The notes under the pieces are model-generated. The model was not told the DNA's origin and did not search any database. It was given only the letters and a program-made list of their open reading frames with translations. Of a stretch of 6,924 nt of DNA, positions 1 to 5,046 are shown one piece after another. The stretch's first letter is position 1, and the number at the start of each line of letters is the position of its first letter. Both the position numbers and the translations under genes were made by a program. The stretch comes from Spirochaeta sp. (GTDB lineage Bacteria > Spirochaetota > Spirochaetia > DSM-2461): assembly GCA_030635565.1 (NCBI GenBank), contig DAOVYP010000122.1, forward strand, positions 1 through 6,924, read 5' to 3'.

Positions 1-385
1 GGTGGAAGAGACTTTGCCTGCGGATCGGCCGCTGGCACTGACTCACTGGCCCGCTCTTGTCCCAACCCTGGCCCGCTCGATTCCCGGAACCCCCTGGGCA
101 GAACGCTGGGAACTCTACATCCGGGGGGTGGAGGTGGCCAACTGTTATGGTGAAGAGACCGAAGAAGGGGCACTGAGGGCTTATTGGGACGCCGAGACGG
201 CGAAAATATCTTCAGCAACTGATACTTTATATTCCAATACCGAGTGGCCGAAGCGGATCGCCGAAGGAATGCCCTCCTGCTCCGGTACGGCGGTGGGGTT
301 GGACCGACTGCTGGCCCTGATCCGGGGAGACACGGATCTCAAGGGGCTGGACCTTTTTCCGATCCATGATATTATGCCTCGGTAA
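1..385 (+). CDS. epmA: EF-P lysine (beta-lysyl) ligase EpmA/GenX/PoxA, C-terminal part (5' end outside window)
   Basis: EpmA is a paralogue of the class II lysyl-tRNA synthetase catalytic core. It activates (R)-beta-lysine with ATP and attaches it to a lysine of elongation factor P instead of to tRNA. About 127 C-terminal residues are visible, compared with roughly 325 for the E. coli protein, so the gene starts upstream and no start codon should be assigned here. The segment ERWELYIRGVEVANCYGEET matches the EpmA/LysRS strand that ends in the E-x-AN region. The end carries class II motif 3 as GMPSCSGTAVGLDRLLAL, very close to the E. coli EpmA form (GMPDCSG, then GVDRL). There is no tRNA anticodon-binding domain in the visible part, and the protein ends soon after motif 3 as EpmA does. 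Its own substrate gene, efp, begins 22 nt downstream, which supports EpmA over a true lysyl-tRNA synthetase. Confidence 0.9.
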   Translation, partial: VEETLPADRPLALTHWPALVPTLARSIPGTPWAERWELYIRGVEVANCYGEETEEGALRAYWDAETAKISSATDTLYSNTEWPKRIAEGMPSCSGTAVGLDRLLALIRGDTDLKGLDLFPIHDIMPR

Positions 386-396
386 TTTTCTATGAC

Positions 397-400
397 AGGA
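397..400 (+). promoter_or_regulatory. Ribosome binding site that sets the efp start
   Basis: AGGA lies 7 nt upstream of ATG 408. The in-frame TTG at 402 is only 1 nt from it and the ATG at 414 is 13 nt away, so 408 is the best start. That choice also places the modified lysine at residue 34. Confidence 0.55.
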
Positions 401-407
401 ATTGAAT

Positions 408-977
408 ATGGGAATGATTAAGGCCGGTGCCATCGCCAAGGGTACCTATCTTCTGGAAAAAAACGAGCCTTTCGTCGTTAATGAACGTGAATTCGTCAAT
501 CCCGGTAAGGGTTCGGCCTTTGTCCGGCTCAAACTGAAGAACCTTCGTAACGGTGCAGTCCTCAAGATCACTCACAAAAGCCAGGACAACTGCGAGGAAA
601 TTGATGTCGATGAAGTCGAATCCCAGTTCCTCTACTCCGACGGCACAAGTTATCACTTCATGGACAGTTCCACTTTCGATCAGTTCGAAGTTCCCATGGC
701 AAGTCATAGTGATGCCCGGTATTACATGCTCGAGGGTGAAACTTTCAAGCTGACCCGGTGGAATGAAGAAACACTTGATATCCGTCTTCCCCCCAAGAAA
801 GACCTCATCGTCGCCGAAGCCGAGGAAGCCGTTAAAGGCGATACCGTTACCGGAGCCACCAAGTATGTCGTAACGGAAACCGACTTGAAGGTGAAAGTAC
901 CGATTTTCATCAAGCAGGGCGAAAAGATCCGGGTCAGTGTGGAAACCGGAGAGTATCAGGAGCGGATCAACGATTGA
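408..977 (+). CDS. efp: Translation elongation factor P
   Basis: EF-P binds between the ribosomal P and E sites and relieves stalling at consecutive prolines. From ATG 408 the protein has 189 residues (188 in E. coli), beginning MGMIKAGAIAKGTYLL. The N-terminal KOW-like domain (about 1-63) carries the modification loop EFVNPGKGSAF, with the lysine at position 34 exactly as in beta-lysylated E. coli EF-P. The central OB domain includes DGTSYHFMD. The C-terminal OB domain ends with the family signature VPIFIKQGEKIRV followed by TGEYQER. All three domains are complete. It follows epmA closely, so the two are probably co-transcribed and K34 is predicted to be beta-lysylated. The lysine 2,3-aminomutase EpmB that supplies (R)-beta-lysine is not in this window. 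An in-frame TTG at 402 would add two residues but lacks Shine-Dalgarno spacing. Confidence 0.96.
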   Translation: MGMIKAGAIAKGTYLLEKNEPFVVNEREFVNPGKGSAFVRLKLKNLRNGAVLKITHKSQDNCEEIDVDEVESQFLYSDGTSYHFMDSSTFDQFEVPMASHSDARYYMLEGETFKLTRWNEETLDIRLPPKKDLIVAEAEEAVKGDTVTGATKYVVTETDLKVKVPIFIKQGEKIRVSVETGEYQERIND

Positions 978-1023
978 TTATCTGGTCAAACACCACTTGC
1001 AGAGCAGGCGGATAGTTGGTTGC

Positions 1024-1038
1024 GCCCCCAAAGGGGGC
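1024..1038 (+). promoter_or_regulatory. GC hairpin whose right arm is the methyltransferase Shine-Dalgarno
   Basis: GCCCCC (1024-1029) and GGGGGC (1033-1038) form a perfect 6-bp G/C stem with an AAA loop. The loop and right arm (AAAGGGGG, 1030-1037) are the only purine-rich ribosome binding site for the GTG at 1044, 6 nt further on. Folding would hide that site. No T-run follows, so a simple intrinsic terminator for efp is less likely, although attenuation remains possible. Confidence 0.5.
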
Positions 1039-1043
1039 TTACG

Positions 1044-2315
1044 GTGCTGCTGAAACCGCCGGATTTCGGAGACAATACATTCAGGCAAAGCCCTGTTCTT
1101 TCACCACCTCCAAAGGAGGCGGCTTCAGCTCTGGTCAACCGGCAGACCACCTGTCGGTTTTCCGGGAACGAGATCCGGCTGAACCTCTCCCTTGGACTCT
1201 TCAGCAGCGCCGGAGTCGATACAGGTTCCATGCTGCTTCTGAAAAACATAGCCAAAAAAATCGATCTCGATTCTCTAACCTCCGCTCTGGATGTGGGCTG
1301 CGGCGTCGGGACTCTGGGCCTTGCACTGGCCAGACGCTGTCCTGAGGCTCAGGTTAGCATGGTGGATCGGGACGAACTCGCCGTGAGTTTCACCCGGCGC
1401 AATGCCGCGCTTAACAAGTTGAAAAACGTAAACGCCGATTCCCGGCTCATGCTGGAAGGTCCACACGAAGGTTTGTACGATCTTATTCTGACAAACTTCC
1501 CGGCCAAAGCCGGAGACCCGGTTCTATTCGACTATCTGAGCCGCTCACTGCCCCTTCTTGCAAGCGGTGGTACTGCCGCAATCGTCATCGTATACACTCT
1601 CGCCGAACGATGCCGGGATCTTATAATTGAATCAGGCGGGGAAATCGTCCACGAGGATGCATCGAAACAGCATACCGTTTTCCATTACCGCCCTTCCGAT
1701 ACCGCCGTCCCCGGAAAGGACCGGGACCTTCTGACGTCCTATATCCGGCATTCGGCTGAATTCAAAATCAAACGAACCCGCTATAAACTGGACACAGTCT
1801 GGAATGTCAGCGATTTTGATACCCTCTCCTGGCGATTGAAACTCATGGGGGAATTAATCAACCGGGAGCCACAGTACGGCTTGCTGGTGTTCTGGGCACC
1901 AGGCCAGGGACATCTTCCCCTGGCGGTCTGCCGGCAGAAAGGTGCCCGCCCCCGGCGTGTGATACTCACCGGCCGGGACAGACTGGAACTCCTGATAAGT
2001 GCTCATAACCTCAATGCCGCTGGAATTAACATACCGGTCGAACTTAAACCACTGGCCGATCCCGGTTGTCCGGGGGGCTTCGGTGAAAATGAATCGGCGA
2101 ATCTGCTGCTCACCGATATCAACCCAGTGCCCCGTTCCGACTGGACCGGTCCGCTGAGAAACGCCGCTTCGGCGGTTCTGAAAACTGAAGGGATCTGGGC
2201 GATTCTGGGCCGAAGCGCCGATGTGACGGCTCTGACAAAAGTCACGAAAGGCTGGACACCCCTGGCCGACAAAAGAAACAGGGGATGGCGGGCCATCATT
2301 TATCGGAAGAACTGA
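1044..2315 (+). CDS. RsmC/RlmG-like class I SAM-dependent methyltransferase with tandem domains
   Basis: Probable rRNA guanine-N2 or related methyltransferase, 423 residues from GTG 1044. That start was chosen because AAAGGGGG lies 6 nt upstream; the reading frame is open further up to a TTG at 1020. The N-terminal domain opens with the RsmC/RlmG hallmark LFSSAGVDTGSMLLL. SAM motif I follows as LDVGCGVGTLGLALA (about 82-96), then the acidic ribose-binding residue in VSMVDRDE (D108). Motif IV reads LILTNFPAKAG (about 147-157), where the family normally has NPPF. A linker leads to a second Rossmann-like unit (about 258-423) that repeats the same landmarks in weakened form: FDTLSWRLK, FWAPGQGHLPLAV, VILTGRD and LLLTDINPVP. 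RsmC and RlmG are also duplicated, but their active copy is C-terminal; here it is N-terminal. The gene lies 66 nt after efp and may be co-transcribed. Family assignment is firm; the substrate is unknown. Confidence 0.8.
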   Translation: MLLKPPDFGDNTFRQSPVLSPPPKEAASALVNRQTTCRFSGNEIRLNLSLGLFSSAGVDTGSMLLLKNIAKKIDLDSLTSALDVGCGVGTLGLALARRCPEAQVSMVDRDELAVSFTRRNAALNKLKNVNADSRLMLEGPHEGLYDLILTNFPAKAGDPVLFDYLSRSLPLLASGGTAAIVIVYTLAERCRDLIIESGGEIVHEDASKQHTVFHYRPSDTAVPGKDRDLLTSYIRHSAEFKIKRTRYKLDTVWNVSDFDTLSWRLKLMGELINREPQYGLLVFWAPGQGHLPLAVCRQKGARPRRVILTGRDRLELLISAHNLNAAGINIPVELKPLADPGCPGGFGENESANLLLTDINPVPRSDWTGPLRNAASAVLKTEGIWAILGRSADVTALTKVTKGWTPLADKRNRGWRAIIYRKN

Positions 2316-2317
2316 AA

Positions 2318-2350
2318 CTCCGGGATTATTGTGCTAATCCGGAGCATTTT
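2318..2350 (+). terminator. Intrinsic terminator between converging genes
   Basis: CTCCGGGATTA (2318-2328) pairs with TAATCCGGAG (2335-2344), giving a 10-bp stem with one bulged G and a TTGTGC loop, followed by CATTTT. It begins 3 nt after the methyltransferase stop codon. On the other strand the same hairpin is followed by TTTCAGTTCTT, so it may also end the mscS transcript, whose stop codon lies inside it. Confidence 0.75.
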
Positions 2351-3509
2351 CTATCGGAACCGAAGACTGTCGGATCTCGGGGCGCGAGAGGTCATTTGAT
2401 TCAGTCCCCTTCATATGCACCACCCTCTGGGGAAACGGAATTTCAACATGATGCAGGGCAAAGTTTCTCCAGATTTCCAGATTGGTCCAACTGATGGCTT
2501 CAGCACGATTTCCCACATCCCGTATCCAGGTACGCATGTGCATTGTGATACCGGACGAGGCGAATGCTCTCACCCGTACCAGGATTTCCGAATCCTTCTG
2601 CAGCCATGGATTTCGGTCTGCGATGCCCTTGAGCAGAACAATCACTTCATCCAGATCCGAATCGTAGGAGACATCCACCTCGTTGACGATAACGACTCGT
2701 CGATCCTTGTAACTGTAATTATGAATCGTTCCGCCGGTGAGCTGACTGTTGGGAATTATGAGGGTTTCATTCTCAAAAGTTAAAAGTTCGGTGTTCATCA
2801 GTCGAATGTGCCGGATAATACCTTCATATTCCCCGACGCTTATGCGATCCCCTTCCTTCACCAGGCCCATGCTGATGAGGGTAATTCCGGCAAAAAAATC
2901 GGCTATGACGGATTGGAGACCGAAGCCGATGCCGATTCCCAGGACGCCGAAGAGGACGCCGATGGCCGACAGGTCGATGCCGATAATCGAAATACCGAAA
3001 ATGAACACCAGGACCATTGCCGAGTACCGGAGCAGCCTTCCGATGGTAAAAGACTGCTCGGCATCAAGACCGAAACGTTTGAATGCGCGTGATTCAAGAC
3101 TGGCTGTGACAATTTTCCCCGTCCAGGATGCGACGGCGATTACCGGAACGATAAGCAGCAGGGTTACGACGGAAATCTTTGTGTTTCCACTGGAAAAAAA
3201 CGGCTTGCTCAGAATGCGGAAAAAATTTCCGAAGGCTCTATAGGCTTCGGCGCCCATAAGCGACCCGGCGGACAGAATTATTCCAGCTAAAACAATGATC
3301 CGGATGATTCGGCGTGTCCATAACAGTATCAGTTTTCGCCGGCTTTCCTCTTTGACATAACGGCGGGTGATACGCAGGATAAGAAGGGTGATGATCAATG
3401 CGCCGATCAGGAAAATGACGACAGGCAGGGCGAATTTCAGCAGGAAATCCTGCAGACTGAAGGGCAGAGTGAAGCTGCCGAAACTGATGGGATTACTCAA
3501 CCATTTCAT
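2334..3509 (-). CDS. MscS-family mechanosensitive ion channel
   Basis: Inner-membrane channel of the small-conductance mechanosensitive type, which opens under membrane tension and releases solutes during osmotic downshock. From ATG at 3509 it has 391 residues; GTG at 3512 is an alternative one codon earlier. Hydrophobic helices are visible at about 22-48, 62-86, 113-132, 158-180 and 182-216. The last is the glycine-rich pore helix (VLGIGIGFGLQSVIADFFAG) typical of MscS TM3. It is followed by the beta domain, with EGDRISVGEYEG and the signature LIIPNSQL, then the alpha/beta cage domain to about 365 and a polar tail of about 25 residues. Five helices and this length resemble E. coli YnaI and YbdG more than the 286-residue MscS. 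A strong GGGAGGGG in the 3' end of pyrFE (3525-3518) lies 8 nt from ATG, so translation is probably coupled to pyrFE. Confidence 0.92.
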   Translation of the reverse strand: MKWLSNPISFGSFTLPFSLQDFLLKFALPVVIFLIGALIITLLILRITRRYVKEESRRKLILLWTRRIIRIIVLAGIILSAGSLMGAEAYRAFGNFFRILSKPFFSSGNTKISVVTLLLIVPVIAVASWTGKIVTASLESRAFKRFGLDAEQSFTIGRLLRYSAMVLVFIFGISIIGIDLSAIGVLFGVLGIGIGFGLQSVIADFFAGITLISMGLVKEGDRISVGEYEGIIRHIRLMNTELLTFENETLIIPNSQLTGGTIHNYSYKDRRVVIVNEVDVSYDSDLDEVIVLLKGIADRNPWLQKDSEILVRVRAFASSGITMHMRTWIRDVGNRAEAISWTNLEIWRNFALHHVEIPFPQRVVHMKGTESNDLSRPEIRQSSVPIENAPD

Positions 3510-3514
3510 CACAA

Positions 3515-4987
3515 TTACCCCTCCCTGACATATTCCCGAACTTTTCGGGCCATGTTTTCATCGAGAAATCCGGCTTTGAGGCCTGCTTCCAGCAGATCTT
3601 CGATCAGAGCCCAGGCGTGCAGCCTGATTCCGGCCCGGGTCATATCCCTCCGCCCCTCTTCCCCGCGTTCAATCAGTACTACAAGATCTTCGACTATGAT
3701 ACCCGCTTCCTGAAGTACGCCGGCGGCCTCACGTTTGCTGCCTCCGGTAGTGATGAGGTCGTCAAGCAGCACGGCTGTGTCGCCGGGTTCCCAGACACCT
3801 TCAACACGGGCGCCGGATCCATGGGCTTTTTTCTCCAGCCTGGGATAGATGAGACTCATGCCGGTTGACAGAGCGGCGGCTGTGGCAAGAGGAAGGGCCG
3901 CCACGGGGATACCGGCGATATGATCGGCCCTGACCACAGCCAGAAGCTCGGCATATGCACGGCCGCTCAGGGACAACAGGCGGGTATCGGCCCCGATACG
4001 CCTCAGATCGACATAGAAGGGCGAGAGCTTTCCGGACTTCAGGGTAAAATCCCCTGTTCGGAAGGCACCGATCCGGAAGAGACCTTCCAGAAGTTCACGG
4101 CGCTCATCGGGATTCAATGCCGCCCGGGATAAGCTCCATCCCCTGACTGCGGATTTGGATTTCGGAGCGGACATCGGAGAGGAGAGTTTTGCTTCCCGGG
4201 CGGAATCAAGGGCATCCCGCAGCTCATGGGCGGCCTCCGCCGCATCACCGGCATCGGCTACTGAACGGCTTGCGGAAACCAGTACACCGAAACCGTCGGA
4301 ACGGGCACCTGCGGCGATGGCTTCATCGGCATTGCCTCCCTGAGCGCCGATACCCGGAGCCAGGAACCAGGTATCCGGATGGCGATGCCGAACCGAAGCG
4401 AGGACGGCCGGATCGTTACCGGCCACCACAAGACCGATCGACGGGGATGAGGGATCGGGATCCCAGGAGAGAATTTCATCGGCGAATGCAAGATATAACG
4501 GGGTTCCGTCATCGAGAATCCGTTCCTGAAGACGGCCTGCGCCGGGATTGGTGGTCCGGCAGAGCAGGAAAACGCCCCTGCCTGAACGCTCCAGGAAGGG
4601 ATCGGCCGATTCTTTGCCGAGGTAGGGAGACAGAGTCACCGCCAGATTCCCGGGTCGATCCAGCAAGGCCTGCGCATAGGCTTCCGCGGTGGAACCGATA
4701 TCACCCCGTTTTGCATCCAGAATGATGGGAAAATCAGGATCGATTGACCGGATATGGGCCAGAATGGTGTCCAGGGCCTCAATACCGGCTGCTCCGTGGC
4801 ACTCGAAAAAAGCGAGCTGAGGTTTGAAGGCGACGGCTGCAGGCGCACAGGCATCGACGACACGTTTGCCGTAATCGACCAGCTTTCCGAAGCTGCCGTC
4901 ACCGGGTTCGATCCGGGGGTCGATACCAACGCAAAGGGGACCGCCTTTGGCCCGGGCTGCGGCTTCCAGGGATTCAAAAAAAGACAT
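3515..4987 (-). CDS. pyrFE: Bifunctional orotidine-5'-phosphate decarboxylase / orotate phosphoribosyltransferase
   Basis: Catalyses the last two steps of UMP synthesis: the PyrE half joins orotate and PRPP to give OMP, and the PyrF half decarboxylates OMP. The protein has 490 residues. The N-terminal type 2 OMP decarboxylase (about 1-262) shows LCVGIDPR, the catalytic DAKRGDIGSTA (K93 between D91 and D96), CRTTNPGAG and the phosphate-binding APGIGAQGG (210-218). A polar linker (about 263-290) leads to the orotate phosphoribosyltransferase (about 291-490). That half has FTLKSGKLSPFYVDLR, the mobile loop R-x-E-x-K-x-HG (383-390) and the PRPP motif VLLDDLITTGGS (406-417). All key residues are present, so both halves should be active. 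The order is the reverse of the animal UMP synthase but occurs in trypanosomatids and some bacteria. ATG 4987 fits the usual start of type 2 PyrF (MSFFESLEAA), although no ribosome binding site is well placed. Confidence 0.95.
   Translation of the reverse strand: MSFFESLEAAARAKGGPLCVGIDPRIEPGDGSFGKLVDYGKRVVDACAPAAVAFKPQLAFFECHGAAGIEALDTILAHIRSIDPDFPIILDAKRGDIGSTAEAYAQALLDRPGNLAVTLSPYLGKESADPFLERSGRGVFLLCRTTNPGAGRLQERILDDGTPLYLAFADEILSWDPDPSSPSIGLVVAGNDPAVLASVRHRHPDTWFLAPGIGAQGGNADEAIAAGARSDGFGVLVSASRSVADAGDAAEAAHELRDALDSAREAKLSSPMSAPKSKSAVRGWSLSRAALNPDERRELLEGLFRIGAFRTGDFTLKSGKLSPFYVDLRRIGADTRLLSLSGRAYAELLAVVRADHIAGIPVAALPLATAAALSTGMSLIYPRLEKKAHGSGARVEGVWEPGDTAVLLDDLITTGGSKREAAGVLQEAGIIVEDLVVLIERGEEGRRDMTRAGIRLHAWALIEDLLEAGLKAGFLDENMARKVREYVREG
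3518..3525 (-). promoter_or_regulatory. Ribosome binding site of the mscS-like gene inside pyrFE
   Basis: On the - strand GGGAGGGG runs from 3525 to 3518, directly before the pyrFE TAA (3517-3515). It is 5 nt from GTG 3512 and 8 nt from ATG 3509. The site is read through by ribosomes finishing pyrFE, which indicates coupling. Confidence 0.6.
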
Positions 4988-4993
4988 GAACCA

Positions 4994-4999
4994 AGTATA
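4994..4999 (-). promoter_or_regulatory. Candidate -10 box close to the pyrFE start
   Basis: On the - strand TATACT matches the TATAAT consensus at five of six positions and ends 6 nt before ATG 4987, which would put transcription initiation at or next to the start codon. No convincing -35 hexamer lies 16-18 nt upstream, so this is tentative; read-through from the phosphorylase gene is an alternative. Confidence 0.3.
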
Positions 5000-5046
5000 G
5001 CCTCAGCCAGCCTGAACTGAGTAGTCCGTCTCAAGCCCCCGTATCG

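Noticed and set aside
1020..1043. TTG at 1020 as start of the methyltransferase
   Set aside because: No ribosome binding site at proper distance, and the extra residues are encoded by the hairpin and Shine-Dalgarno region; GTG 1044 fits better.
2749..3243. + strand open frame of 164 codons opposite the mscS-like gene
   Set aside because: Antisense to the pore and beta domains of the channel; composition is biased and no family features are visible.
4189..4725. + strand open frame of 178 codons opposite pyrFE
   Set aside because: Arginine/proline-rich low-complexity product typical of an antisense frame in GC-rich DNA; the opposite strand encodes intact PyrF.
4988..5046. Possible terminator between the phosphorylase gene and pyrFE
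   Set aside because: Only a 5-bp CTCAG/CTGAG stem with a 10-nt loop and no T-run is present, so it does not support a transcript end.
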